A DNA stretch of 64,000 nucleotides, taken from Oxynema aestuarii AP17. GTDB lineage: Bacteria > Cyanobacteriota > Cyanobacteriia > Cyanobacteriales > Laspinemataceae. Position 1 is the first letter of the stretch, and every line of letters starts with the position of its first letter. Where the stretch lies: NCBI RefSeq assembly GCF_012295525.1, contig NZ_CP051167.1, positions 310,001 through 374,000 of the forward strand. The letters are read 5' to 3'. The notes beneath the pieces are model-generated. The model searched no databases, was not told where the DNA came from, and saw only the letters and a list, made by a program, of their open reading frames with translations. Shown here piece after piece: positions 46,176 through 55,502 of the stretch. A program made the position numbers and the translations under genes.

Positions 46176-46199
46176 CATCCAACATCCAACATCTAAAAC

Positions 46200-48092
46200 C
46201 TAAAATCCCCTCACGGGCAACTCAATTTTAGACGGATAACGCCGATCGCGCCGGATCGTTAAGGTCGGGTGACCGGAGGCGGGATAGCGGGCGAAGGTGT
46301 CCGCATCGTGTCCGGCGATCGCCACGCGCAAGCGATGGCCTTTTTTCAACAAGACGGAAATGGGGAATAACGAAAACGACACTTCCGTTACCTCTCCCGG
46401 TTTTAACGGCATTCCCGCTTCTCTCTCGAAGGAATGATAGGGACCGAAAACCCGATAAGGGGGCGTTTCCGAGGAAATTTGACGGTGAAGGGCGCGCAAT
46501 TGTCCTTCGCTGAGATAGGTCACCCGATCGCCCTCGTCTACGTCCTCTAAATAGGCGTAGAATGCCCCGTCAGTGGCCGTGGAACTCAAATAAAGGGTAA
46601 TCGCCGGATCTCCGGTAATTTCCACGTCCTCGGTCAAAGGAGGGCTGGTATAGGTCAACAAGTGGCGGTCGGCGTCGGCGCGATCGCCGTAAACCACATC
46701 TTTCCCCCCGGCTTGGGTATGCCAGCGATTGTCCGTTCCTGTGGTCGCCGCAAAATCCACCGCGTAGGTATCGGCGGCGCGATCGCCCCTCGGGGCCTCG
46801 GGACTCAAACCGCCATCCGGCGCCAAATACCACGATCTCAGCTCCACCCCTTCCGGCGGCCATACCGTGGTCCGCTTCCACTCGTCGGCCCCTACGGTGT
46901 AATACCGAATTTCTGAGGGCGGCGGGGTCGTTTCGGCGTCATCTTGGAGATACGCATCGAAAAACGCCGTTAACTCTTCCAATTGTTCGGAAAACGGCGG
47001 GTCTACGAAGTGTCGCGGCGGATTGTACGGGTTCGAGTCGAAATTCCCCCCATGATTCCACGGACCGATCGTCACGGTTTGGGGATTGTCGTAGGTAAAA
47101 AAGCGACTGAGGGCGCCGCTAGCCGTACCCGCATCGAACCAACTGCCTCGGGCAAAGATTGCGATTCCCGACTCGGAAATCTCCTCTTGGAAGTGATAGG
47201 GGCTAAAGTCTACTAGAGTATCGCCACGATCGCCGAAGGGGTCGTCGCGATAGGTGATGTCTTTCGCCGCCTCGTAGACGTTCAAATTCTGCCGACGTTC
47301 GGCGATCGCCGCCTTCAGCAGTTCCCCGTCCGTATCCTCATCCACGGGCTTAACCCCCGTCACCACCGCTTTCGCCGCCTCGCAACTTTCCCCGGTCAGC
47401 TTTTGAATGACGCAGATAAACGAGCGATCGTTGGCATCGAGAACCTGATTGCCGTCACTCCACTGACGGACGAACCACTCGTTAAAAACACCGCCGGGAA
47501 AGGCGAGTTGGGTGTAGGGGTCGAAGTTGTTAAATTGGACGGCGATCGCCTTAAGCGGTTCCGGGTGGTGGGCCGCGAGTAACTCCGTCGCATTGCCTTC
47601 GTAAGAAATTCCAAAACTGCCCACTTTACCGTTAGACCAGGGCTGACGCGCGATCCACTCGACGATCTCCGCGTAGTCCTCGATCTCGCGTTCGGACCAC
47701 GGGTGAGGACGGCTACCGAAGGAGGCCCCACTCCCGCGCCCATCGACGATGACCAGGGCGTAACCCGCCTCGTTCCAGCGTCGGGCGTCTCCGTAGTTGG
47801 GATCCGATTCCATGGGTAAGTCCACTAAACCGAACGATCGCCAGTAGCGGGTCATCCGCATGACCGTCGGGATGCGGGCGTCCGGTTTCAAATCGGCGGG
47901 TAACCACAAATCGAGGGCGATTTTGGTTCCGTCACTCATGGGAACGTAAAGGGCTTGGTTACGGGGCAGGTCGAAGGCGAAACCGACTTGAAACGGGACT
48001 TGCGCGCCCAAGAGGGCAAGAATTAGCCCCAAGGCGCAAAAAAAGGCATACAGTCGGCGCGATCGCCGCTTAAAAGGCTGTGGATGCTGCAT
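46200..48092 (-). CDS. CocE/NonD-family secreted hydrolase
   Basis: Alpha/beta hydrolase of the X-Pro dipeptidyl-peptidase S15 / cocaine esterase superfamily, 630 residues. An N-terminal hydrophobic signal (about 15-40, FFCALGLILALLGAQV) suggests export. The nucleophile Ser163 is in GSFGISYEGN, after VIVDGRGSGASFG. The C-terminal X-Pro-type jelly roll starts near residue 465 (TSPPLTEDVEITGDPAITLYLSS). Substrate is unknown; esters or N-acyl compounds are typical for the family. Confidence 0.9.
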   Translation of the reverse strand: MQHPQPFKRRSRRLYAFFCALGLILALLGAQVPFQVGFAFDLPRNQALYVPMSDGTKIALDLWLPADLKPDARIPTVMRMTRYWRSFGLVDLPMESDPNYGDARRWNEAGYALVIVDGRGSGASFGSRPHPWSEREIEDYAEIVEWIARQPWSNGKVGSFGISYEGNATELLAAHHPEPLKAIAVQFNNFDPYTQLAFPGGVFNEWFVRQWSDGNQVLDANDRSFICVIQKLTGESCEAAKAVVTGVKPVDEDTDGELLKAAIAERRQNLNVYEAAKDITYRDDPFGDRGDTLVDFSPYHFQEEISESGIAIFARGSWFDAGTASGALSRFFTYDNPQTVTIGPWNHGGNFDSNPYNPPRHFVDPPFSEQLEELTAFFDAYLQDDAETTPPPSEIRYYTVGADEWKRTTVWPPEGVELRSWYLAPDGGLSPEAPRGDRAADTYAVDFAATTGTDNRWHTQAGGKDVVYGDRADADRHLLTYTSPPLTEDVEITGDPAITLYLSSTATDGAFYAYLEDVDEGDRVTYLSEGQLRALHRQISSETPPYRVFGPYHSFEREAGMPLKPGEVTEVSFSLFPISVLLKKGHRLRVAIAGHDADTFARYPASGHPTLTIRRDRRYPSKIELPVRGF

Positions 48093-48330
48093 TTCCCCTG
48101 TTGAGATGGCGCGTGAGATGGCGCGATGCGAGATAAAGTTTAACCCGAATGCGGTCGTTTTCCCGGGCGATCGCCCGTGGGCAATTGCTCCCCAAAGGTT
48201 AGAATCGACGGCAGGCGATCGTCCGATTCTCGAAAAAGTCCCTCGAAATTGTCATTATTTCCAGGGTAAATCCGGTCGTTTATCCGGTTAGTCTTCTTGT
48301 CATTAATTGAATTATTTCCTTCATTAACCC

Positions 48331-49662
48331 ATGCTCGACAATCCAAAACAAATTTTCGGTTGGGTGATGTACGATTGGGCCAACTCAGCTTATGTCACCA
48401 CGATCGTCGTCGCCGTTTTACCCGCCTATTTCGCCTCTGTCGTCGTCCCTTCCGAAGGATTGAAATTTGCAGGAACTTATTACAGCGCCACCTCAATTTG
48501 GGGGTTGATGGTCAGTGTTTCTGCTTTCTTTGTTTTTCTGTTCGCCCCAATTTTAGGCGCAATCTCCGACTTTTCCGCCGCCAAGAAAAAGTTTATGATG
48601 GTGTTTTGTTACACCGGAAGTCTTGCCGCCATTTTACTGTTTTTCTGCGGACAAGGCGATATTTTAGCGACAATATTTTTATTCATTATTGCTCAAATTG
48701 GTTTTGTGGCGGCCAATATTTTTTACGATGCCTTTTTACCCCAAATTGCATCGGAAAATAAATTAGATTGGATCTCGGGAAAAGGCTTTGCATTCGGATA
48801 TGTCGGCGGCGGCGTGCAGTTCGCGATCGCCCTGTTACTAATTGCCAAACATGCTACTTTCGGTCTATCTGCCGAATTCGCCGCCCGCTTGGCGATGTTA
48901 ATGGCTGCTTTATGGTGGGGCGGTTTTGCTTTAATTACTTTTTTCACCTTAAAAGAAGCTCCGCCGACGGAATCTTTACCCGCCGCTTATCGACGGATTC
49001 CTAAATGGCGCGCTTATACGGAAATTGGAATTTTACGCACGGTTGCCACGGTTAGAAAGGTTAAAAAGTTCAACCATCTTTTACGGTTTTTAATTGCCTA
49101 TTTAATTTATAACAATGGCATTCAAACAGTGATGGCAATGGCGACAATTTACGGCACCCAAGAATTGGGATTTTCCAATGCGGTCTTGATGGGAACGTTA
49201 TTGGCCATTCAGTTTATCAGTGTGGCGGGGGCGTTAGGATTTAGTAAGTTAGCGGAAAGGGTTTCGACGAAAACCGCTTTAATCTTTACTTTAGTCGGTT
49301 GGTCGATTGTCGTGATTTATGCTTATTTTTTAACCAGTTCGGTCGAGTATTTCGTGATGGGGGCGATCGTCGGATTGGTGCAAGGCGGTTCGCAATCGTT
49401 AAGTCGGTCATTTTACGGCTCGATCGTTCCGGTTCACGCTTCCGCAGAATTTTACGGGTTTTATTCGGTATTTAATAAAGGTTCGGCGATTTTTGGGCCG
49501 TTGGCGTTTAGCGCGATCGGGCATTTCACTGGAAACGCGCGCACGGCCATTCTCTCTTTAATTATTTTCTTTATTGTCGGTTTAATTTTACTCTTTTTAG
49601 TGGATGTAGAGAAAGCAAGAGAGGCAAAAAATTCTATTATTTTCAAGCGTCAGGCATTTTAA
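48331..49662 (+). CDS. MFS transporter, UMF1/Atg22-like family
   Basis: 443 residues with about 12 hydrophobic helices. The N-terminal FGWVMYDWANSAYVTTIV is the signature of the UMF1 (Atg22-like) group of the major facilitator superfamily. Family members in yeast export amino acids from the vacuole; the bacterial substrate is unknown. It is divergent from the CocE-type gene, with 238 bp between. Confidence 0.88.
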   Translation: MLDNPKQIFGWVMYDWANSAYVTTIVVAVLPAYFASVVVPSEGLKFAGTYYSATSIWGLMVSVSAFFVFLFAPILGAISDFSAAKKKFMMVFCYTGSLAAILLFFCGQGDILATIFLFIIAQIGFVAANIFYDAFLPQIASENKLDWISGKGFAFGYVGGGVQFAIALLLIAKHATFGLSAEFAARLAMLMAALWWGGFALITFFTLKEAPPTESLPAAYRRIPKWRAYTEIGILRTVATVRKVKKFNHLLRFLIAYLIYNNGIQTVMAMATIYGTQELGFSNAVLMGTLLAIQFISVAGALGFSKLAERVSTKTALIFTLVGWSIVVIYAYFLTSSVEYFVMGAIVGLVQGGSQSLSRSFYGSIVPVHASAEFYGFYSVFNKGSAIFGPLAFSAIGHFTGNARTAILSLIIFFIVGLILLFLVDVEKAREAKNSIIFKRQAF

Positions 49663-50197
49663 GCTGTTAGATATTTGAGCTGCGTGATTCCAGCTAGAAA
49701 TCCTTCTTAAACAGGCGATCGAAGATAGTTTTTCTGTGGTGCAATTGTTCCGATCGCCTCGTGACTCTTATAGCGATCCTCAATAGATTGTAAAATGGAT
49801 CGCTTGTAGGGACGCGGCAATGCCATGTCTCTACTAAAATGGGATTGGGAGCATCTTTCTCCCGACTTGGGTTACCCGTCATGTAGGACTGCTATATGCA
49901 TTTTAAAAGAGCAACAGCCTATCGATTGGAGAAAGGCGATCGCATCTAAAATCTCAAATATAAACTTCCCCAAATCTAAAATCTAAACGCTAAACTTTAA
50001 AATTAATAGATGCATCCCCGAAGTTATAAAAAGGGCTAACTCCCTCTGACAAATTCTTCTCTACTCGGTTGGGAATGGCGATCGCGCAGCAACTCAGTTT
50101 GGGAGTTATCGCGCGTTCGCGCTTTGGGCGATCTCAAAGAGCACAATGCAGCCATTTGGCCGATCGATTGTCAGTTGGGGTTTGTTGGAGCTTCGAC
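49663..50197. other. Intergenic region rich in small repeats
   Basis: 535 bp with no gene I can support. It contains a degenerate copy of the GGGACACGGCA palindrome (49806-49834), the ATGCATTTTAAAAGA segment shared with 29035-29049, and a heptamer-type TCTAAAA run (49943-49989). The end near 50030-50190 has no recognisable feature. Confidence 0.6.
49806..49834. repeat. Mutated copy of the 29-bp palindrome
   Basis: GTAGGGACGCGGCA and TGCCATGTCTCTAC correspond to the arms of the palindrome at 13483-13511, with several changes. Shared length and centre show common origin. Confidence 0.7.
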
Positions 50198-50677
50198 CTA
50201 GTTAGTGACCCGTAACGGGACAAAATCACTAGGCGTTACGCGCAGTTCTTCGTAGAACCGCAAGACGCGCTCGGTATAGATACGAATATCGCCCCTATCG
50301 TAGAGTGAAGGATCTCCCGAAACCCACCACGATGCCGCACGACGGACGGCAGTAAACTCGTTATTGTCACTTTCTGGATATTCTTTTCTGAGAATGTCAT
50401 CCATCACGCAAGCAACAACAAGTCTAGCTTTTTGGACATTTTCCTCAAATTGTTCGGGAGTCAATTCCTCTCCAATACACAATCTCGACCAGCGAGGGAT
50501 ATTAGAGGGTTTGATTTTCCACGGACTGTATAATCCGTCTTCTTGACTAGAAGTTTGCGGTGCTGCCAGTCGGAGCGCTTCCACTAATGCCATCACTTGG
50601 GCGTGGGAAATTTGTGCTTGTACTGGCAAGGCCCATAACAGGATTGTCGCTATCAGTCCCCCCACCACTAATCGCAT
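50198..50677 (-). CDS. Small secreted protein of unknown function
   Basis: 159 residues with a signal peptide (residues 1-22, cleavage near VQAQ). The mature protein is predicted mostly helical and holds two Cys (SRLCIGEEL and VVACVMDDI) that could form a disulfide, plus an RRAASWWVSGDPSLYDRG segment. I do not recognise a family. There is an AAGGTAAA-type ribosome site just before the ATG. No neighbour within 500 bp suggests a role. Confidence 0.72.
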   Translation of the reverse strand: MRLVVGGLIATILLWALPVQAQISHAQVMALVEALRLAAPQTSSQEDGLYSPWKIKPSNIPRWSRLCIGEELTPEQFEENVQKARLVVACVMDDILRKEYPESDNNEFTAVRRAASWWVSGDPSLYDRGDIRIYTERVLRFYEELRVTPSDFVPLRVTN

Positions 50678-51229
50678 GTTTTACCTTATAGATTCCGTTC
50701 ACTGATTGTCGATCGTAGAGTAAAAGTCTGCAAAAGGCAAAATAAAAAACGTCAAGGCCAAAAAAAAATTGTCTTGTTTTTAAGTTTGAGCTTTTTCGTT
50801 CGCGCTTGTAAGAATGGCTCGATTTGTGGTGACAAAATCTAGGGCGCGATCGCCTCTGGAATCCGATTGCCTGTAAATTTTATACAGTCCAAAGGTGAGA
50901 GATGGTCAATAAAGCCGAGAGGGGTAACAAAAGAGAAAAAAAATGAAATTGTCCGAGGCGCGATCGCTCCCCAGGACGATCGCCGTTACCGTCCGGCAAA
51001 ATCGTTCTATTGCTAAGTTTTTAGAACCGTAAAATTAACCCGATCGCCGCGATCGCGCACTTCAATTCTTGAGATTTAGATACAGTCGAAAGACGTTCGA
51101 TCGTTTATAAAGTTCCTGGAAAGTTACCAAAATTTTAAATTGATACGATTCACTTTTATAATGTTATCAATTAGTCATTAGATCGAAAAAATATTAATTT
51201 TTATAAACCCCGACCAGGAGGATTTGAGC
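50678..51229. other. AT-rich intergenic region between divergent genes
   Basis: 552 bp without a supportable gene. A TATAAT at 51157-51162 with a weak TTTAAA 17 bp upstream could be the promoter of the Rieske gene. Several A-runs occur. No repeat or RNA was recognised. Confidence 0.5.
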
Positions 51230-52204
51230 ATGAACGAGATCGATCGCGCTTTGCATGAAGACTGGCACCCGATCGCCGCCTTAAACGAACTCGAAGAAAC
51301 GACGATCCAAGAGCGCTGCTTGTTGGGAGAATCGTTAATCTTGTGGCGCGATGGCGATCGCGTCGCGGTTTGGGAAAATCGCTGTCCCCATCGCGGCGCC
51401 AAGCTTTCCGGCGCAACCGCGACGGGCGATCGTCTCGTTTGTCCCTATCACGGATTGCACTACGATCGCGCGGGACAATGCATTTTCATTCCGGCGCACC
51501 CGGATTTAAAACCGCCCGATCGCCTGCACGTTCGATCTTATCCCTGTCAGATTCATTACGATTTAATTTGGGTTAATTTAAGTAAAAACAACGTTCCAAT
51601 CCCAGAATTTCGTGAATGGAACGATCCCAATTATCGGAAATTCTTGTGCGGTCCGTATGTTTACGAATCTAGTGGATTTCGGGCGATCGAAAACTTTTTA
51701 GACGTGTCTCATTTTCCCTTCGTTCACGACGGCTTACTCGGCGATCGCGATCGCCCCCGGGTGGAAGAATACACGATCGATCGCGATCGCAACGGACTCA
51801 AACTCAACAACGTCGGGGTTTGGCAGCCCGATCCCGACGGAACCGGATCCGGGGGTCGGGTCACTTACGATTACTCGGTTTCGCGACCGCTTACCGCCTC
51901 CTTTGTCAAACACGCAAGGGGCGGAAAATTGGCGATTTTCTTCACCGTCTGTCCCACGGCGGAAGAAGCGTGCGTCGGTTGGATGTGGATCGCGATGAAT
52001 TACGGTCACAACCTGCCAGAAACCGAATTACGGGCATTTCAGGATCGCGTCGTCCGTCAAGATCTGCCGATTGTCGCCTCCCAACGTCCCAAGCGTCTCC
52101 CCCTGGATTTAAAGGCAGAAATTCACCTCCCGTGCGATCGCGCTTCGATCGCCTATCGTCAGTGGTTGCGCGAGTTGAATATTCGCTTCGGAACCTTATG
52201 GTGA
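51230..52204 (+). CDS. Rieske non-haem iron oxygenase
   Basis: Ring-hydroxylating or demethylase-type oxygenase subunit, 324 residues. The [2Fe-2S] Rieske site is Cys52-x-His54 (CPHRGAKLSG) and Cys71-x2-His74 (CPYHG). The mononuclear iron site is seen as N-x2-D-x2-H-x4-H in NFLDVSHFPFVH. ATG 51230 is preceded by AGGAGGA at a 7-nt distance, which decides the start over an upstream TTG. No reductase or ferredoxin gene is adjacent, so electron donors come from elsewhere. Substrate is unknown; vanillate-demethylase- and pheophorbide-oxygenase-like relatives exist. Confidence 0.9.
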   Translation: MNEIDRALHEDWHPIAALNELEETTIQERCLLGESLILWRDGDRVAVWENRCPHRGAKLSGATATGDRLVCPYHGLHYDRAGQCIFIPAHPDLKPPDRLHVRSYPCQIHYDLIWVNLSKNNVPIPEFREWNDPNYRKFLCGPYVYESSGFRAIENFLDVSHFPFVHDGLLGDRDRPRVEEYTIDRDRNGLKLNNVGVWQPDPDGTGSGGRVTYDYSVSRPLTASFVKHARGGKLAIFFTVCPTAEEACVGWMWIAMNYGHNLPETELRAFQDRVVRQDLPIVASQRPKRLPLDLKAEIHLPCDRASIAYRQWLRELNIRFGTLW

Positions 52205-52783
52205 GGGCGTTACAGCCTCCGCAAGACGATCGCGAACGGCTTGCGATCGCGATCGATACTCCGCTTCCGTCAACACCGGGGACGAGTCGGCGATCGCGAT
52301 CGCGTCGGTCAGTTCGATCCACGACCGACAACCGCCATACCCCTCCCGGTAAGGGATCTGGCGCACTTGCGCCAAGCGAAACACGCGCAATAACAGTACG
52401 TAAAGCGGTTGTTGCGGCTTCCATTTCAAGCGATCTTCCGTCAGGCGATCGGTCCAAATATGATACGGTAGCACGGCGCTGACGGCGGCGCGATCGCCCA
52501 CGGGTAAAATGTCCGTAATCTGCGCCCAACTGCCGATTCTGACCGTTTCTGGATGCCACCCGGATTCTACTGGGGTCACTTTTCGCGCATATTCCGGTTT
52601 GAGTAATTCGGGTTTTTGATGTTCGTAAGTCGGATAGAGTAAAACGCGATCGCGATCGATCGTAAACTTTCCCCCCCGTTCGCGAATCCCACCTTTACGC
52701 AGTAAAACGATCGTTTCTCCCCGTTCCAACGCTTCGACGGCGATCGCCCATTCTTTGAGGGCGTGAGTCATCATTTCACTCAT
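52196..52783 (-). CDS. DUF1802 family protein
   Basis: 195 residues from ATG 52783. The frame is open to 52864, but MSEMMTHALKEWAIAVEAL is the usual family start. The family pattern includes IVLLRKGGIRERGG near residue 30 and LYPTYEHQ near residue 52. It is a cytosolic protein of unknown function found in cyanobacteria and some other bacteria. Its 3' end overlaps the convergent Rieske gene by 9 bp. Confidence 0.83.
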   Translation of the reverse strand: MSEMMTHALKEWAIAVEALERGETIVLLRKGGIRERGGKFTIDRDRVLLYPTYEHQKPELLKPEYARKVTPVESGWHPETVRIGSWAQITDILPVGDRAAVSAVLPYHIWTDRLTEDRLKWKPQQPLYVLLLRVFRLAQVRQIPYREGYGGCRSWIELTDAIAIADSSPVLTEAEYRSRSQAVRDRLAEAVTPSP

Positions 52784-52938
52784 GGAATTAGCCTCTTTAC
52801 ATTGACACATCGATGGTTTTAATCTCCCTTCAACTACAGCATTTTCCTCTGCTATGCAAGACATTTAGATCCCCCGAAATCCCCCTCGCCAGGTAGGGGT
52901 TTGGTAACCCAACCCCTACTTTCCTCGTTCCCCCCGAA

Positions 52939-52979
52939 ATCCCCCCAACCCCCCTTTCAAAGGGGGGCGAAGGGGGGAT
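52939..52979. repeat. Partial copy of the G/C-tract palindrome
   Basis: ATCCCCCCAACCCCCC then TTTCAAAGGGGGGC and GAAGGGGGGAT. It shares the centre and right arm with the tnpB-borne copy at 18793-18835, but has AA where that copy has TTCG in the left arm. It is followed by another AGGGGGGAT unit. A TTTGGTAACCCAACCCCTAC segment lies just upstream at 52900-52919. Confidence 0.75.
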
Positions 52980-53075
52980 AGGGGGGATCGGCACTGTACC
53001 TCATCAGACGCCCGAGTGCTGTATAGTTTTTTAAAATTTCAAAATTCAGATAGGATTAGATAGCATTCCAATCCT

Positions 53076-53104
53076 CTGACTCGAAAAAATTAATTTGCTA
53101 TAAT
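53076..53104 (+). promoter_or_regulatory. Putative sigma-70 promoter of the aldo/keto reductase gene
   Basis: TATAAT at 53099-53104 lies 17 bp after CTGACT, a four-of-six match to TTGACA. The start codon is 44 bp downstream, and a GGAGGAT ribosome site precedes it. Confidence 0.5.
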
Positions 53105-53147
53105 TACAAAATTATCAAAAAATTGTCAATCCAACCATGGAGGATTA

Positions 53148-54110
53148 ATGAAAACGCGCCCCTTGGGAAATACAGAGATTCAAATCACCCCCATTATTAT
53201 GGGAACCTGGCAAGCCGGGAAAAATATGTGGGTCGGTATCGACGATGACGAAATTACTAAAGGGATTCGCGCCGCTTTTGATGCGGGAATCACCACCTTC
53301 GATACCGCCGAACAGTACGGTGAAGGTCACTCCGAAACGATTTTAGGTGCAGCATTGGCGGACGTGCGCGATCGCGTCGTTTACGCCACTAAAGTGTTTG
53401 CCAATCATTTGAAATACGACCAAGTGATTAGCTCCTGCGAAGGCTGTTTAAAACGACTCAAGACCGATTATATCGACCTCTATCAAATTCACTGGCCTTC
53501 TGGCAGTTGGGGCAGCGAAATCGTCCCCATTGAAGAAACGATGCGCGCTTTAAACGATCTCAAAGAGCAAGGCAAAATCCGGGCGATCGGTGTTTCTAAT
53601 TTCTCCCGCGAACAAATTGCCGAAGCCGATCAATTTGGAAGCATTGACAGCTTACAACCACCTTATTCTCTATTTTGGCGACAAGTTGAAAAAAATGAAA
53701 TGCCTTATTGTGTCGAACACAATATTTCAATTTTAGCCTATTCTTCTTTAGCGCAAGGTTTACTCACGGGAAAATTCGGGCGCGACCATCAATTTGAAGA
53801 AGGGGATCACCGTTCTAAAAATAAGTTATTTGCCAATCGAGACAATTACGAACGAGTACAAACTGCTTTAGATCGCCTGCGTCCGATCGCCGATCGCCAT
53901 CAATGTAGTCTCGCTCAATTAGCGTTAGCTTGGTTAATTGCTCAACCGCAAACCAATGCGATCGCCGGGGCGCGCAATGCGAGTCAAGCGGTGGATAATG
54001 CTAAAGCAGGATCGATCGAATTATCGTCAGAAGATCTGAAAGAAATTGATGCGATCGGGCGTACTGTTACGGATTCTCTCGATGAGAATCCGGTGATGTG
54101 GAGTTTTTAA
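53148..54110 (+). CDS. Aldo/keto reductase
   Basis: NADPH-dependent (beta/alpha)8-barrel oxidoreductase, 320 residues. The catalytic tetrad is visible: Asp in FDTAEQYGEGHSE with Tyr, Lys in YATKVF and His in YQIHWPSG. The NADPH-phosphate region AIAGARNASQAVDNA is near the C-terminus. A good ribosome site (GGAGGAT) precedes ATG 53148. The substrate is unknown; the sequence is nearest in style to the YdjG/YghZ-type or general-stress reductases. Confidence 0.93.
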   Translation: MKTRPLGNTEIQITPIIMGTWQAGKNMWVGIDDDEITKGIRAAFDAGITTFDTAEQYGEGHSETILGAALADVRDRVVYATKVFANHLKYDQVISSCEGCLKRLKTDYIDLYQIHWPSGSWGSEIVPIEETMRALNDLKEQGKIRAIGVSNFSREQIAEADQFGSIDSLQPPYSLFWRQVEKNEMPYCVEHNISILAYSSLAQGLLTGKFGRDHQFEEGDHRSKNKLFANRDNYERVQTALDRLRPIADRHQCSLAQLALAWLIAQPQTNAIAGARNASQAVDNAKAGSIELSSEDLKEIDAIGRTVTDSLDENPVMWSF

Positions 54111-54149
54111 AATTGAAGATACAATTTAATAAAATTTCTTGAAAAGTGG

Positions 54150-54175
54150 CGCGGTCATTTTGGCCGCTTTTTTTT
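54150..54175. terminator. Terminator hairpin between convergent genes
   Basis: GCGGTCA and TGGCCGC arms around TTT are followed by eight T on the plus strand, 40 bp after the aldo/keto reductase stop. This is a good intrinsic terminator on the plus strand; on the minus strand the A-run side makes it weaker. Confidence 0.75.
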
Positions 54176-54192
54176 AACTGGTTAATTTCTCT

Positions 54193-55251
54193 TTATCCTT
54201 CAATTTGATTTAAAAATTCGCGAATTTCCTGCGCGATCGCGGAAAGTTTTTGCTCTTTCTTAACCCCTTCATCATTGATTGAATAAATCTCAACCGGATT
54301 TGATTTACCTTTGACTTGATAGTTATCAATTTTGATGAAATTCCAGGACTTTTTAGCACTGTTTTTGACTTCGACAGAAAAAACCATCGCATAGGTCAAA
54401 TGTCGGGTCAGGGCTTCCAAGCGAGAGGCGACGTTAACCGCATCGCCGATAATTGTATATTCTTTTTTCACCGCCGAACCGATATTCCCTTCGATCACTT
54501 TCCCTTTCGCCAATCCCATTCCTGTATATAGAAAGCGCAGGGGACTGTCCGGTGCAACGCTATTTCTTAAAATTGCTAATTCTTCTAAAATTTCGACTCC
54601 CGCTTGAATGGCATTGTCCGCGCGATCGCCGTCAAAATATGCCATAATACAATCGCCAATAAACTTACTGACTTCTCCGCCTTGTCGGGTAATTATTTTC
54701 GTGGCGATACTAAAATAATTGTTGACTAAATCGACGACCTCTTCGACGGGCAGTTTTTCCGCGAAGGTGGAAAATGAAATAATATCGCCAAATAAAATAA
54801 CTTTTTCGCTTTTAACCGGACGAACGGAAAGTGGATTAATTCCCTGACTGATAATTTCAAAGATTTTAGATTGGGTGTATTTCTCTAAAATACGGTGAGA
54901 CCGGGTAACTGTTTTTAACAGGCTGTCAATGGGTTTGATTAATAAGTCTTTATTGTTGTCTAAAATAATGGTCTGCATCGACCAGTCCGGGAACATCCGG
55001 GTACGGACGTTTAACTCAGATTTTAAACATAAAATATCGGTATGGCGATCGTCTTTTAAGATTTTCTTATAAAGCTTGTCAATTTTTTCGGCTTCTCCTT
55101 CTAAAATTTGGAAAAAGATGCCGCCAGAACAAAGCAAGACTCCGGTAATCCCATCCCGTTGGTTGTTGCGACGCGAAACTTGTCCGATCCCTTCAACCTC
55201 TTCTGGGGAAAGCGGTCGAGAAAATTTACTAATATAGGTCAGTCTTTTCAT
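54193..55251 (-). CDS. BLUF-domain photoactivated adenylyl cyclase
   Basis: 352 residues, BLUF photoreceptor (about 1-100) followed by a linker helix and a class III cyclase domain (about 145-340). It closely resembles, from memory, OaPAC of Oscillatoria acuminata (366 residues). BLUF residues that bind flavin and drive the switch are all present: Tyr6, Asn30, Gln48 (FFQILEGE), Trp90 and Met92 (FPDWSM). In the cyclase, both metal Asp are present (FGDIISFS Asp156 and FIGDCIMAYF Asp200). Adenine recognition residues fit ATP (Lys196 in SKFIGD, Thr266 in YTIIGDAVN), and transition-state Asn273 and Arg277 are present. Light-driven cAMP production is the predicted activity. It is soluble. Confidence 0.93.
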   Translation of the reverse strand: MKRLTYISKFSRPLSPEEVEGIGQVSRRNNQRDGITGVLLCSGGIFFQILEGEAEKIDKLYKKILKDDRHTDILCLKSELNVRTRMFPDWSMQTIILDNNKDLLIKPIDSLLKTVTRSHRILEKYTQSKIFEIISQGINPLSVRPVKSEKVILFGDIISFSTFAEKLPVEEVVDLVNNYFSIATKIITRQGGEVSKFIGDCIMAYFDGDRADNAIQAGVEILEELAILRNSVAPDSPLRFLYTGMGLAKGKVIEGNIGSAVKKEYTIIGDAVNVASRLEALTRHLTYAMVFSVEVKNSAKKSWNFIKIDNYQVKGKSNPVEIYSINDEGVKKEQKLSAIAQEIREFLNQIEG

Positions 55252-55502
55252 TTTAAAAAGAGCTATTCAATACGATGCGATCGCCCGAATTACCCCAGGT
55301 TTTAAATCGGAGGGGAAGATAACGAATGATAACACAATGATAGATACTTGATTTATTAAAAGTGATACAAACCCAAGAAAACATCGGTCTCGATCGCAAT
55401 TGTGACATAGAATTTCTCGATTCGTCAGCAGATAAGAACGTCTCGATCGATCGTATTCTGGAGAAGCAGTAAGTCATCAGTACGACTCACCCGTAAATTT
55501 TA

